Part shown: positions 24,500-33,590 of the stretch, in pieces
How positions within the stretch are numbered: the first letter of the stretch is position 1
How the letters are laid out: the number at the start of each line of letters is the position of its first letter
Assembly: GCF_001428505.1 (NCBI RefSeq)
Contig: NZ_LMHU01000009.1
Span: forward strand, 186,001 to 250,000
Direction of reading: 5' to 3'
Length of the DNA: 64,000 bases
Source of the DNA: Terrabacter sp. Root181
Lineage (GTDB): Bacteria; Actinomycetota; Actinomycetes; Actinomycetales; Dermatophilaceae
Notes under the pieces: generated by a model
Databases searched by the model: none
What the model was told of the DNA's origin: nothing
What the model saw: only the letters and a program-made list of their open reading frames with translations
Translations under genes and position numbers: made by a program

Positions 24500-25194
24500 G
24501 CGGCGCGCCGGAGATCATCCCGTCCCCCAACGTCTGGGAGACACCCGACGTCTACGAGGTCGAGAACCGCGGCGTCGACCGCGCCCACGTCATCGAGGAC
24601 GCCATGCGTGCCGTGCTCGACTGGTCGGGGCTCGACGTCGTCGACATCGGCTGCGGCACGGGCTACCACCTGCCCTTCTTCGCGCACGACGCCCGCTCGG
24701 TCGTCGGCGTCGAACCGCACCCACCGCTCGCTTCGCTTGCGGCACAACGCGTCTCGGGTATGCCGTCCGTGTCGGTCCGCGAGGAGGGCGCCGCCGCGAT
24801 CGGGGTGCCCGACGGGTCGTTCGACGTGGCGCACGCACGGTGGGCCTACTTCTTCGGGCCCGGGTGCGAGCCCGGTCTCGCCGAGCTCGAACGCATCGTC
24901 CGCCCGGGTGGGGCGGCGTTCGTCATCGACAACGACGCGACCCGGTCGACGTTCGGGCAGTGGTTCCGGCGGGCCCTGCCGGGCTACGACCCGCGCGCGG
25001 TCGAGCGGTTCTGGGAGCGCCAGGGCTGGCAGCGCGAGCGGCTCGACATCCGCTGGGACTTCGACTCGCGGGCGGACTTCGAGGCCGTCGTCGGCATCGA
25101 GTTCGCCCCCGAGCACGCCGACCTCATCCTCGCCGAGCACCCCGACGCGACCGGCGTCGACTACGCCCTCAACCTCTGGCACCGCCGCTACTGA
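24496..25194 (+). CDS. Class I SAM-dependent methyltransferase
   Basis: 232 residues. SAM-binding motif I is [13 protein letters not shown] (about 48-60) with acidic E in VVGVEPH at the end of strand 2; motif-post segments [14 protein letters not shown] and [17 protein letters not shown] follow. This is the layout of small-molecule methyltransferases of the UbiE/COQ5 type. The substrate is unknown. GTG 24496 overlaps the Cys-rich gene by 4 nt. The TGA stop opens a dispersed TGACCCGTCGAGAGGCCAC element. Confidence 0.85.
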   Translation: MSGAPEIIPSPNVWETPDVYEVENRGVDRAHVIEDAMRAVLDWSGLDVVDIGCGTGYHLPFFAHDARSVVGVEPHPPLASLAAQRVSGMPSVSVREEGAAAIGVPDGSFDVAHARWAYFFGPGCEPGLAELERIVRPGGAAFVIDNDATRSTFGQWFRRALPGYDPRAVERFWERQGWQRERLDIRWDFDSRADFEAVVGIEFAPEHADLILAEHPDATGVDYALNLWHRRY

Positions 25195-25241
25195 CCCGTC
25201 GAGAGGCCACCTCTGGCCGCCCCGACCCGGTCGAGAGGCCA
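25192..25241. repeat. Dispersed element TGACCCGTCGAGAGGCCAC plus partial copy
   Basis: The first unit begins at the methyltransferase stop, and AGAGGCCACCTCT inside it can fold. A second GGTCGAGAGGCCA copy follows at about 25229. Confidence 0.7.
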
Positions 25242-25353
25242 GGGCGCGTGGTCATTCCTACCCATGCCCTGCCCCGGGGATGGGCACCGCGGCCGACGCG
25301 GTGACGGCCCTGCCCTTCCTACGGTCGAGACATCGACCACCCGGAGGGACACC

Positions 25354-26469
25354 ATGGAGACCATCGAGACCGTCATCATCGGCGCAGGCCAGGCCGGCGT
25401 CGCCACGGCGCGCGAGCTCGTCGACCGCGGGCACGAGTGCGTCGTGCTCGAACGCAACGAGGCCGTCGGGGACGGCTGGCGACAGCAGTACGACTCGCTC
25501 CGGCTCTACTCCTCGGTGCGGCACGACTCGCTGCCCGGGATGCCCTTCCCCGGCGACCCGCGGTCCTTCCCCGGCAAGGACGACGTCGCGGCCTACCTCC
25601 AGTCCTATGCCGCCCACTTCCGCCTGCCCGTCCGGCTGGGTGTGCGCGTGGAGCAGCTCGCCGCCGCCGCGGCCGGTGACGGCTTCGTCGTGACGACGGA
25701 CCGCGGCAGCATCGCCTGTCGCAACGTCGTCGTGGCGACCGGGACCTTCGGGCGTGCGCCTCACGTGCCGGCCTTCGCCTCCGACCTCGACCCGTCGATC
25801 CTCCAGCTGCACTCGAGCCAGTACCGGCGCCCCAGCCAGCTGCGGGACGGCCCGGTGCTCGTCGTCGGCGCCTCGCACTCGGGCTGCGACATCGCCTACG
25901 AGCTCGCCGAGAGCCGAGCGACCGTCCTGGCCGGTCGGGACTGCGGGCAGATCCCGGTGCGCTGGGACACGCCTGCCGTGCACGTCGCCTTCCCCGTCCT
26001 GCTCTTCGCGTGGCGCCACCTTCTGACGCGCCGGACACCGGTCGGCCGGAGGATGATGGCGGAGATCCGCCACCACGGCGGCCCGATGCTGCGGGTCAAG
26101 CGCGAGGACCTCGCCGCCCGCGGCGTCGAGCGCCACGTGCAGCGCGTCGCCGGAGTCACCGACGGCCGCCCCACCCTCGACGACGGCACGGTGGTCGACG
26201 CCGCCAACGTCGTCTGGGCCACCGGCTTCGACCAGCGCTTCGACTGGATCGACCTGCCCGTCCTCGGCGAGGACGGGTGGCCGCGGGAGTACCGCGGCGT
26301 CTCGAGCGACGTGCCGGGTCTCTTCTTCTGCGGGCTGGCCTTCCAGTACGCGTTCGCCTCGATGGTGCTGCCCGGCGTCGGTCGCGACGCCGCCCACGTC
26401 GCGAGCCACATCGCCCGGCGTTCGGCCACGACCTCGAGGGCGCCCGCGGTCGAGGCTGCGGGCCGCTGA
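25354..26469 (+). CDS. Flavin-containing monooxygenase-like FAD/NAD(P)H oxidoreductase
   Basis: 371 residues. Two dinucleotide-binding motifs are present: IIGAGQAGVATA at the N-terminus for FAD and VVGASHSGCDIA mid-protein for NADPH. VVVATGTFGRAPHVP and VVWATGFDQRFDW are the ATG-type motifs of FMO/CzcO-like enzymes. Substrate unknown. ATG 25354 has GGAGG 7 nt upstream, and a -10-like TACGGT sits near 25320. It is convergent with a large LuxR-type regulator, a pairing seen in other actinomycetes, so the regulator may respond to its substrate. Confidence 0.88.
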   Translation: METIETVIIGAGQAGVATARELVDRGHECVVLERNEAVGDGWRQQYDSLRLYSSVRHDSLPGMPFPGDPRSFPGKDDVAAYLQSYAAHFRLPVRLGVRVEQLAAAAAGDGFVVTTDRGSIACRNVVVATGTFGRAPHVPAFASDLDPSILQLHSSQYRRPSQLRDGPVLVVGASHSGCDIAYELAESRATVLAGRDCGQIPVRWDTPAVHVAFPVLLFAWRHLLTRRTPVGRRMMAEIRHHGGPMLRVKREDLAARGVERHVQRVAGVTDGRPTLDDGTVVDAANVVWATGFDQRFDWIDLPVLGEDGWPREYRGVSSDVPGLFFCGLAFQYAFASMVLPGVGRDAAHVASHIARRSATTSRAPAVEAAGR

Positions 26470-26490
26470 CCGTCCGGGGAGGGACGGTCC

Positions 26491-26520
26491 CGGACCGGTC
26501 GGATGCGTGCGACCGGTCCG
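26491..26520. terminator. Bidirectional hairpin CGGACCGGTCG/CGACCGGTCCG
   Basis: Perfect 11-bp arms around an 8-nt loop lie between the convergent monooxygenase and LuxR genes. Confidence 0.75.
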
Positions 26521-26582
26521 GCACCCGTCTTGCACGGTCCGCCGTCCGTTGGCACGGTGGGCACCCGTCGGGCGCCGGACGG

Positions 26583-28223
26583 TCAGCCCTGACGGCGTAC
26601 GAGGTCGTGCTCGAAGGCAAAAGCCGCTGCGGCCGTTCGGCTCCCGACCCCGAGCTTGGTGAAGATGTTGCTGAGGTGGCGGGCCACGGTCCGGTCGCTG
26701 AGCACCAGTGCCGACGCGATCTGCGCGTTGCTCCGCCCCTCGGCAACGAGACCCAGCACCTCGACCTCGCGCTCGGTGAGACGGGCGGGGCGTGAGGCGG
26801 TCGAGCCCACGCCGTCGAGGTCGACCACGTCCGGACCGGCCCCCACCGACACGAGCACCCCGCGCGCCGACGCGAGCGCGCGGCGGGCGGACTCGTGGTC
26901 ACCGAGGGCGACCAACGCCCGACCCGTGCCCGCCTGCGCGAGCGCCGCCTCGTGGGGCATGTCCAGGCGCACCCACGCCTGGTGCGCCTTGCGCAGGTAC
27001 GGCAGCGCCCCCGCCGGGTCGCCCGAGGCGAGCTGGACCCGACCCCACGCCGTCGAGGCCGCCGCGGCGAGCACCTCGGAGCCGAACGACTCGGCGAGTC
27101 CGTCGAGCTCCCGCGCACAGTCGCGAGCGGCGTCGACGTCGTGCGCGGCGAGGAGGACGTCGACGGCGGCGGGCAGGACCCGGCTGCGACGCACCGACGG
27201 CCCGGGTTCGGCCAGGAGCCGCCGGACGGCCCCGAGCGCCGCTGCGGTCCGCCCCCGAGCGAGCCACAGCAGGGCCGAACCGGGCTGCGGGTCGTAGCCG
27301 TGCTCGGCACTGCGCTGGTAGGCCGCCTCGGCAGCCTCGAGGTCACCGCGCAGCCGCAGGAGGTCGCCGCGTTCGCACGCGGCCTGGCCGACGGCATCGG
27401 TGGCGCCCGCGAGCCGGTAGCGCTCGATCGCGGCGGTGAGCTCGTCGAGGGCGGCATCCCACGCCCCGTGTGCCCGCATGACCTGGGCGCGGTGCAGACT
27501 GCACTGGCCGGTGAAGGTGACGAGCCCGGGCTGCTCGGTGCACCAGCGGTGCAGCAGCTGCGTCCACTCCACGACCCGGCGCAGGTCCGACACCTCCTGG
27601 CAGCCCTCGATGGCCGTGCAGTAGACGTGTCCGAGCATGACGGGCGCCACCCGGCGGCTCGTCGCCTCGAGCATCGACTCGTCGAGCAGCGAGAGGCCGT
27701 CGGGGACGCGGTCGCCGTAGATCGCCATCCGCCCCTGGGCGCACAGCCCGGTCGCCAGGAGGGCCGCGTCGTCGTGGCGGCGGCCCGCCTCGGTCGCCTC
27801 GACCGCACAGGCGCCGGCCTCCGCGAACCTGCCGGCGCCGAGGTGAGAGAACATGCGGGCGAAGGCCACGTAGCCGGACTCGAGGCTCCCCTCGGGCAGC
27901 GCCTCGACGAGGCGTTCGCCGCGCGCCAGCCAGGCCGCGCCCGCGGACTGGTCACCGCTCGTGCGCCCGATCATCGACAGGTGGAAGGCGCACCGCGCGG
28001 CTCCAGCGGTGTCGCCCTCGGAGACGCGGGAGTCGAAGGCGCGTCGGTAGCGCTCGACGGCGTCGCCCATCCGACCGAGCAGGTGGGCCGCGGCAGCGGA
28101 GGACTCGAGGTCGTCCGCCGTGAGGCCGTCGGCGTCGACGGCGGACCACCGGTCCAGGGCGGCAGACCACTCACCGCGCTCGAACTCGGCTCTCGCGCGG
28201 ACCAGCTCGTCGACGACACCCAC
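26583..28223 (-). CDS. LuxR-type regulator with TPR-like sensor region
   Basis: 546 residues. The first about 470 residues are Ala/Leu/Arg-rich helical repeats with TPR character (for example [22 protein letters not shown] and [29 protein letters not shown]). The C-terminal 65 residues are a LuxR helix-turn-helix: [40 protein letters not shown]. There is no NTPase (LAL/MalT) domain. GTG 28223 has GGAGGAGG about 8 nt upstream and TAGCCT further up. The ligand is unknown; convergence with the flavin monooxygenase suggests a functional pair. Confidence 0.85.
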   Translation of the reverse strand: MGVVDELVRARAEFERGEWSAALDRWSAVDADGLTADDLESSAAAAHLLGRMGDAVERYRRAFDSRVSEGDTAGAARCAFHLSMIGRTSGDQSAGAAWLARGERLVEALPEGSLESGYVAFARMFSHLGAGRFAEAGACAVEATEAGRRHDDAALLATGLCAQGRMAIYGDRVPDGLSLLDESMLEATSRRVAPVMLGHVYCTAIEGCQEVSDLRRVVEWTQLLHRWCTEQPGLVTFTGQCSLHRAQVMRAHGAWDAALDELTAAIERYRLAGATDAVGQAACERGDLLRLRGDLEAAEAAYQRSAEHGYDPQPGSALLWLARGRTAAALGAVRRLLAEPGPSVRRSRVLPAAVDVLLAAHDVDAARDCARELDGLAESFGSEVLAAAASTAWGRVQLASGDPAGALPYLRKAHQAWVRLDMPHEAALAQAGTGRALVALGDHESARRALASARGVLVSVGAGPDVVDLDGVGSTASRPARLTEREVEVLGLVAEGRSNAQIASALVLSDRTVARHLSNIFTKLGVGSRTAAAAFAFEHDLVRRQG

Positions 28224-28280
28224 GGCACCCTCCTCCGTCGCAGGCTACGCCCGCCGCCCGGAGCGTCACCCCATCACCAA

Positions 28281-28295
28281 CCGTCGAGAGGCCAC
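28281..28295. repeat. CCGTCGAGAGGCCAC, opposite orientation to the nadC array
   Basis: This copy faces the tandem array at 28346-28459, so the 233-bp gap can form a large stem. A degenerate GGTCGAGTGGCCA lies at 28314. Confidence 0.7.
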
Positions 28296-28345
28296 GATCG
28301 GCCGCTTCGCGGCGGTCGAGTGGCCATTCCAGTCCCCGGCCACAG

Positions 28346-28459
28346 GTGGCCTCTCGACGGTCACGGGCGGCCAGTGGTGGCCTCTCGACGGGTCACGGGC
28401 GGCCAGTGGTGGCCTCTCGACGGGTCACGGGCGGCCAGTTGTGGCCTCTCGACGGGTCA
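28346..28459 (-). repeat. 32-bp tandem repeat starting at the nadC stop codon
   Basis: In nadC sense each unit begins TGACCCGTCGAGAGGCCAC and continues with CACTGGCCGCCCG. Units start at 28459 (the stop codon itself), 28427 and 28395, with a shorter fourth at 28362. The first three are nearly identical. Confidence 0.88.
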
Positions 28460-29341
28460 GTCGACGAGGTCGAGGGCGATGTCGACGATGGGCGAGCTGT
28501 GCGTCAGACCGCCGACCGACACGAAGTCGACCCCCGTCGCAGCGTGCTCGGCGACGACCTCGAGGGTGAGCCCGCCGGTGGCCTCGATCTCGACGGGCTC
28601 GCCTGCGGCCCTGAGCAGCCCGACGGTCTCGCGCAGCACGTCGACCGACATGTTGTCGCACATGATGAAGCGCGCCCCCGCGTCGTACGCCTCCTGCGCC
28701 TCGGCCGGCGTCGTCACCTCGACCTGCACGTCGACGTCGGGGAAGCGCTCGCGCACCAACGCGTACGCCGCGGCGACCGAGCCGGCCGCGAGCTTGTGGT
28801 TGTCCTTGATCATCGCGACGTCGTAGAGGCCCATGCGCTTGTTGGTGCCGCCACCGCAGCGCACGGCGTACTTCTCCAGCCAGCGCATGCCGGGTGTCGT
28901 CTTGCGGGTGTCGAGCACCATCGTCGAGGTGCCCTCGAGCGCGTCGGCCCAGCGCCGCGTGTGGGTGGCGACGCCGGAGAGCCGGCTCAGGATGTTGAGG
29001 ATGGTGCGCTCGGCCACGAGGACGACCTGGGTCGGCCCGGTCAGTCGCGCGATGACGTCACCGCGCACGAGTCGCGCACCGTCGTCGTTCACCACCTCGA
29101 CCGTCGGCACCGCGCCGCCGATCTGCTCGGCGACCGCCGCGAGCACGAGCCCGATGACGGGCACGCCGGCGACGACGCCCGGTGCCCGTGCGACGATCTC
29201 GGCCGTGCGCGTCTGGTCGGCGGGGATGGTCGCGAGCGTCGTCACGTCGACGCCCTCGGGGCCGAGGTCCTCGCGCAGCGCCACCGTGACGAGCTCGCGC
29301 GCCCACGCGTGCGGGAACCCGCTCAGACCGTCGTCGCTCAC
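28457..29341 (-). CDS. nadC: Nicotinate-nucleotide pyrophosphorylase (carboxylating)
   Basis: Converts quinolinate and PRPP to nicotinate mononucleotide in de novo NAD synthesis. It has 294 residues. DTRKTTPGMRWLEKYAVRCGGGTNKRMGLYD is the hallmark active-site region carrying the quinolinate- and phosphate-binding arginines and lysine. MIKDNH and IEATGGLTLE complete the fold. GTG 29341 overlaps the nadB stop (GTGA), so the two are coupled. The stop codon is the first codon of a tandem repeat array. Confidence 0.97.
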   Translation of the reverse strand: MSDDGLSGFPHAWARELVTVALREDLGPEGVDVTTLATIPADQTRTAEIVARAPGVVAGVPVIGLVLAAVAEQIGGAVPTVEVVNDDGARLVRGDVIARLTGPTQVVLVAERTILNILSRLSGVATHTRRWADALEGTSTMVLDTRKTTPGMRWLEKYAVRCGGGTNKRMGLYDVAMIKDNHKLAAGSVAAAYALVRERFPDVDVQVEVTTPAEAQEAYDAGARFIMCDNMSVDVLRETVGLLRAAGEPVEIEATGGLTLEVVAEHAATGVDFVSVGGLTHSSPIVDIALDLVD

Positions 29342-31164
29342 TGCGTCTCCTCCGTCGATCCCACCGGCTGCGTATGCCGTCCGGCCCCGTTCGCGGGTCG
29401 CGTCCCGTCCGCGCGGTCCTCGTCGAGCACGTCGAGCGGCACCGAGCCGTCGAGGTCGAGGCCGTCGAGGTTGGAGCGCGGCACGGGCACGACCATGGCC
29501 TCCAGCACGCCGGCGTCGGAGCGCTGGAGGTGCACGTGGTGCAGGAAGTGCTCGTCGTCGCGGGCCGGGAAGTCCTCGCGCACGTGACCGCCGCGGGTCT
29601 CGTCACGCAGCGCGGCGGCATACGTCAGCGCTCGTCCGAGGTGGAGCAGGTTGGTGGTCTCCCAGCTCTTGGGTCCGCCCGGCTTGTCGGCGTCGTCGGT
29701 GACGGCGCGGGTCGCGAGCGCGGCCAGGGTCTCCTGCGTCGCCGCGAGCGAGGCGGCCGAGCGCACGGTGCCGGAACCGGCGGTCATGGCGCGCTGCACG
29801 TCGAGGCGACGCTTGCCGCGGATCAGCTCCGGCTCGCCGTCGACCGCGACGGGAGCGGTCTCCGGCAGCTCGCCGGCACCGAGCCGGGCCGTGAGGTCGT
29901 CGGCGATGCGGCGGGCGAAGACGAGGCCCTCGAGGAGCGAGTTGCTGGCAAGGCGGTTGGCGCCGTGGACGCCGGTGCACGACGTCTCGCCGCACGCGTA
30001 GAGCCCCTCGAGCGACGACCGTCCACGCAGGTCGGTGCGCACGCCGCCGCTCGCGTAGTGCTGTGCGGGTGCGACCGGGAGCAGCTGCGTGGCCGGGTCG
30101 AAGCCGAGCTCGCGGCAGCGCTGCACGATCGACGGGAAGCGCTGCTCGAGGAACTCGGCGCCGAGGTGGCGGCAGTCGAGGTAGACGTGGTCGGTGCCGC
30201 TCTCGCGCATCCGGGCGATGATGGCGCGGGCCACGACGTCACGGGGTGCGAGGTCGGCGAGCGGGTGCTGGCCCTGCATGAAGCGCTCGCCCGCCTCGTC
30301 GACGAGGAACGCGCCCTCGCCGCGCACCGCCTCGGAGATGAGCGGCTGCTGCCCGCGCGAGCCCTCACCGAGCCAGAGGACCGTCGGGTGGAACTGGACG
30401 AACTCGAGGTCGGCGAGGACGGCGCCGGCCCGCAGCGCGGCGGCCATGCCGTCACCCGTGGCGACGGACGGGTTCGTCGTCGAGGCGTAGATCTGGCCGA
30501 GGCCACCGGTCGCGAGCACGACGGCGCGCGCGTGCGCGGCGCCGACGCCGTCGACCTGGCCCTCCCCGATCACGTGGAGCGTCACGCCGCACACGCGGGC
30601 GTCGGAGTCGGCCAGGAGGTCGACGACGAGGGCGTGCTCGATGACCTCGATGCCGGGGTCGTCGCGCACCCGGTCGAGGGCGGCGATGAGGGCACGGCTG
30701 ATCTCGCGGCCGGTCGCGTCGCCACCGGCATGGAGGATGCGGTCGCGGTGGTGGCCGCCCTCGCGCGTCAGCGACAGCCCGCCGGTGTCGCCGCGGTCGA
30801 ACTCCGCGCCGAGCGCGATGAGGTCCCAGACGGCGTCGGTGCCCTCGTGCACGAGAGCCTCCACGGCGTCGACGTCACAGAGGCCGACGCCGGCGACGAG
30901 GGTGTCGTGGATGTGCTCGGCGGCGCTGTCCTCCGGGGACATGACGGCGGCGATGCCGCCCTGCGCCCACGCCGTCGAGCCCTCGTCGAGCACGGTCTTC
31001 GTCACGAGGAGCACGCGGTCGACACGGCGCCTCAGCCGCAGGGCCGTCGTGAGACCGGCGACGCCGGAGCCGACGACGATGACGTCGGCGGTCGCCGTCC
31101 AGCCGGGCGCGGGCGCGCGCAGCCGCCGGGGGACGGTCACGTCGGGGAGCCCGCTCTGCGGCAT
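29338..31164 (-). CDS. nadB: L-aspartate oxidase
   Basis: FAD enzyme oxidising aspartate to iminoaspartate, the first step of NAD synthesis. It has 608 residues. FAD motif VIVVGSGVAGLTTALRL, the SxxAQGG segment in STAWAQGGIAAVM, HDTLVAG, and the ANRLASNSLLEGLVF segment typical of NadB/succinate dehydrogenase flavoproteins are present. The C-terminal helical domain ends with HHVHLQRSDAG. ATG 31164 lies inside a GTATGCCG word; GAGAGG about 9 nt upstream supports it moderately. nadA, which must use the product, is not in this window. Confidence 0.95.
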   Translation of the reverse strand: MPQSGLPDVTVPRRLRAPAPGWTATADVIVVGSGVAGLTTALRLRRRVDRVLLVTKTVLDEGSTAWAQGGIAAVMSPEDSAAEHIHDTLVAGVGLCDVDAVEALVHEGTDAVWDLIALGAEFDRGDTGGLSLTREGGHHRDRILHAGGDATGREISRALIAALDRVRDDPGIEVIEHALVVDLLADSDARVCGVTLHVIGEGQVDGVGAAHARAVVLATGGLGQIYASTTNPSVATGDGMAAALRAGAVLADLEFVQFHPTVLWLGEGSRGQQPLISEAVRGEGAFLVDEAGERFMQGQHPLADLAPRDVVARAIIARMRESGTDHVYLDCRHLGAEFLEQRFPSIVQRCRELGFDPATQLLPVAPAQHYASGGVRTDLRGRSSLEGLYACGETSCTGVHGANRLASNSLLEGLVFARRIADDLTARLGAGELPETAPVAVDGEPELIRGKRRLDVQRAMTAGSGTVRSAASLAATQETLAALATRAVTDDADKPGGPKSWETTNLLHLGRALTYAAALRDETRGGHVREDFPARDDEHFLHHVHLQRSDAGVLEAMVVPVPRSNLDGLDLDGSVPLDVLDEDRADGTRPANGAGRHTQPVGSTEETQ

Positions 31165-31176
31165 ACGGCTGGCCTC

Positions 31177-31611
31177 TCAGTCCTGGTACTCGTGGTGACG
31201 CTCGGTGACGGCCGAGGTCAGCAGACCGAAGCCGTCGGGCACGTCACCTGCATCGTGCCCCACCTCGACCACCCGGTTGTGCTCGTCGACGAAGACGACC
31301 TGCGGCTCGAAGGTGCGTGCCTCGGCATCGTCCATCGCGGCGTACGCGATGATGATGACCGTGTCACCGGGCGAGATGAGCCGGGCGGCAGCCCCGTTGA
31401 TGCAGACGATGCCCGTGCCGCGCTCGCCCTCGATCGCGTAGGTCGTCAGGCGGTTGCCGTTGTCGACGTCGACGACGTCGACCTGCTGGCCCGGCCACAG
31501 GTCGGCGGCGTCGAGCAGGTCGCGGTCGATCGTCAGTGAGCCGACGTAGTGCAGGTCGGCCTGCGTCACGGTGGCCCGGTGGATCTTCGAGTGGAGCATG
31601 AAACGCTGCAC
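31177..31611 (-). CDS. panD: Aspartate 1-decarboxylase
   Basis: Pyruvoyl enzyme making beta-alanine for pantothenate, 144 residues. The self-cleavage site is YVGS. With GTG 31611 as start (GAGGAAG about 7 nt upstream) the cleaved bond is Gly24-Ser25, the standard numbering, which supports this start over ATG 31599. [19 protein letters not shown] and DTVIIIAYA are the conserved later segments. It follows panC by 61 bp in the same operon. Confidence 0.96.
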   Translation of the reverse strand: MQRFMLHSKIHRATVTQADLHYVGSLTIDRDLLDAADLWPGQQVDVVDVDNGNRLTTYAIEGERGTGIVCINGAAARLISPGDTVIIIAYAAMDDAEARTFEPQVVFVDEHNRVVEVGHDAGDVPDGFGLLTSAVTERHHEYQD

Positions 31612-31672
31612 GATGTGGCTTCCTCGGGTTGCTGGCTGGAGCGTCGTTGCGCGAGAGGGGGACTCTGGTCGG

Positions 31673-32662
31673 TCAGGGCTGGGAGAAGGTCTCGAGCGCG
31701 CCGCCGCCCGGTCCGACGAGCACCGGCAGGTTGTCGATGAGACGAGTCGTACCCACTCGCCCCGCCACGGCGAGCAGTGCCTCGCCGCGGTACCACTCCG
31801 GCACGTCCTCGAGCGTGTCCGGGTGGACGAGCACGAGGTAGTCGACGAGGGCGAGCGGCTCGCGCACGAGGACGGCCCGGGCGGCGCGACGGACGGCCGA
31901 CGGGCCCTCGACGGCGGCGTCGGCCCCGGCGCGGAGAGCGGCCGAGAGGCACAGGGCCGTCTCACGGTCGGAGTCGGTGAGGTAGGTGTTGCGGCTCGAC
32001 ATCGCGAGGCCGTCGGGCTCGCGCACGGTCGGCACGGCCACGACGCGCACCGGGAAGTCGAGGTCGCGGCACATCCGGCGGATGAGGAGCAGCTGCTGGG
32101 CGTCCTTCTGCCCGAAGTAGGCCGCGCTGCACCGGGTCAGGTGCATGAGCTTGCCGACGACCGTGAGCATGCCGTCGAAGTGCCCGGGACGGGCCTGGCC
32201 CTCGAGGACGTCGCCGAGCGGTCCTGCCGAGACGCGCACCCCCGGGTCGCCGTCGGGGTAGATGACGTCGGGCGTCGGGGCGAAGACGAGGTCGACGCCC
32301 GCGGCCGTGCAGATGTCGAGGTCGGCGTCGAACGTCCGCGGGTAGCGCGAGAGGTCCTCCTTGGGCCCGAACTGGAGCGGGTTGAGGAAGATCGTCACGA
32401 CGACGTGGCGGTGGGTCTTGCGGGCCTGGTGGATGAGGGTCGCGTGCCCCTCGTGCAGGGCTCCCATCGTCATGACGACGGCGACGTCGCCGTCGTCGAG
32501 CGCCGCGCGCGCCTCGCGCAGCTCGTCCCTCGTCCGGGCGACCACGGGAGCCGTGGGCGGCGTGGTGGTGTCGGCGCTCGTCTCGGCGGCGTCGACGTCT
32601 GGGGTGTCGGCCACGGTGTCGGTGGCGGTGTGTGCGGTGGTGTCTGCGGTGGTGTCGGTCAC
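31673..32662 (-). CDS. panC: Pantothenate synthetase with N-terminal Thr/Asp/Ala extension
   Basis: Joins pantoate and beta-alanine using ATP, 329 residues. The catalytic domain starts near residue 43. [14 protein letters not shown] includes the HIGH-like HEGH, and [36 protein letters not shown] and the KMSKS-like MSSRN follow. The first 40 residues are a low-complexity run of T, A and D (repeats of TADT/TATD) not found in typical PanC. GTG 32662 overlaps the DUF2520 stop and follows GAGGAGG, so the extension appears to be translated. Confidence 0.94.
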   Translation of the reverse strand: MTDTTADTTAHTATDTVADTPDVDAAETSADTTTPPTAPVVARTRDELREARAALDDGDVAVVMTMGALHEGHATLIHQARKTHRHVVVTIFLNPLQFGPKEDLSRYPRTFDADLDICTAAGVDLVFAPTPDVIYPDGDPGVRVSAGPLGDVLEGQARPGHFDGMLTVVGKLMHLTRCSAAYFGQKDAQQLLLIRRMCRDLDFPVRVVAVPTVREPDGLAMSSRNTYLTDSDRETALCLSAALRAGADAAVEGPSAVRRAARAVLVREPLALVDYLVLVHPDTLEDVPEWYRGEALLAVAGRVGTTRLIDNLPVLVGPGGGALETFSQP

Positions 32663-33558
32663 GGTTGGTCCTCCTCGTGCGCGAGCAGCTCGAGCAGCGG
32701 GCCGGCGTCGGAGGCGCGGAGGCGCCCGCTGAGCAGGGCCCGCTGTGCCGTCGCGCGGGCCAGCGCCAGGTAGGTCGGGCGGATGTCCGGGGCGACCTTG
32801 CGCAGCATCGCGACGTGCCCGGCAACGGTACCGGCATCGCCGCGCGCCACCGGACCGGTGAGGGCTGCGTCACCTCGTTGGAGGGTGTTGGACAGCGCCG
32901 CCGTCAGCAGCGGCTCGAGGACACGCGCCGGGTCGTCGACGCCGGCCTCGCCGAGCAGCTGCATCGACTGGGCCACGAGCGTGACGAGGTGGTTCGAGCC
33001 GTGCGCGAGGGCGGCGTGGTAGGTGACGCGGTCCTCCTCGGAGATCCACACCGGGTCACCGCCCATCTCGATGACGAGCGCCTCGCCGAGCGGTCGCGCG
33101 AGGTCGGTCGTCGTCACGCCGAAGCAGCAGTCGTGGAGCCGGTCGAGGTCGAGCTCAGTGCCCGTGAACGTCATGGCCGGGTGCAGCGCGAGCGGCACGA
33201 TGTCGCTGTCCACCGCCGCCTCGAACACCGAGATGCCGTGCGCCCCGGACGTGTGCATGACGAGCTGGCCCGGTGTGAAGGTGCCGGTGGCGCTGAGGCC
33301 CGCGACGAGGTCGGCGAGGGCGTCGTCCGGCACGGCGAGCACGACGAGGTCCGCGCCCGAGACGACCTCGGGGATCGGCTTGACCGGCACCCCGGGCAGC
33401 AGTGCCGCCGCCCGCTCGAGGCTCTCCTCGCTGACGGCGGAGACGCCGGTGACGACGTGGCCGGCCCGGGCCAGGGCGGCTCCGAGGACGGATCCGACGC
33501 GTCCGGCGCCCACGACGCCGACGTCGAAGCGCGCGGGACGCTCGTGCGGGGTGCTCAC
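32659..33558 (-). CDS. Rossmann-like/DUF2520 protein upstream of panC
   Basis: About 299 residues. N-terminal NAD(P)-binding fold FDVGVVGAGRVGSVLGAALARAGH, then LVVLAVPDDALADLV, and a helical DUF2520 domain with ALHPAMTFTG and ALAHGSNHLVTLVAQ. It resembles ketopantoate reductase and 6-phosphogluconate dehydrogenase families and is encoded next to panC in many actinobacteria, so a pantoate-related reductase role is possible but unproven. GTG 33558 is chosen because TAGCGT lies 7 nt upstream; GTG 33567 would add three residues. Confidence 0.85.
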   Translation of the reverse strand: MSTPHERPARFDVGVVGAGRVGSVLGAALARAGHVVTGVSAVSEESLERAAALLPGVPVKPIPEVVSGADLVVLAVPDDALADLVAGLSATGTFTPGQLVMHTSGAHGISVFEAAVDSDIVPLALHPAMTFTGTELDLDRLHDCCFGVTTTDLARPLGEALVIEMGGDPVWISEEDRVTYHAALAHGSNHLVTLVAQSMQLLGEAGVDDPARVLEPLLTAALSNTLQRGDAALTGPVARGDAGTVAGHVAMLRKVAPDIRPTYLALARATAQRALLSGRLRASDAGPLLELLAHEEDQP

Positions 33559-33565
33559 CCACGGC

Positions 33566-33571
33566 ACGCTA
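33566..33571 (-). promoter_or_regulatory. Candidate -10 (TAGCGT) of the DUF2520-panC-panD-nadB-nadC operon
   Basis: Minus-strand TAGCGT, 7 nt, GTG 33558. It is back-to-back with the midA-like promoter 5 bp away. Confidence 0.45.
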
Positions 33572-33576
33572 TCGCC

Positions 33577-33582
33577 TACAGT
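33577..33582 (+). promoter_or_regulatory. Candidate -10 (TACAGT) of the MidA-like gene
   Basis: TACAGT, 8 nt, GTG 33591, no ribosome site. Confidence 0.45.
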
Positions 33583-33590
33583 CGGCAGGC

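Noticed and set aside
28346-28459. CRISPR-like direct repeats of about 32 bp
   Set aside because: Units are contiguous with no unique spacers, only about four copies, no leader and no cas genes.
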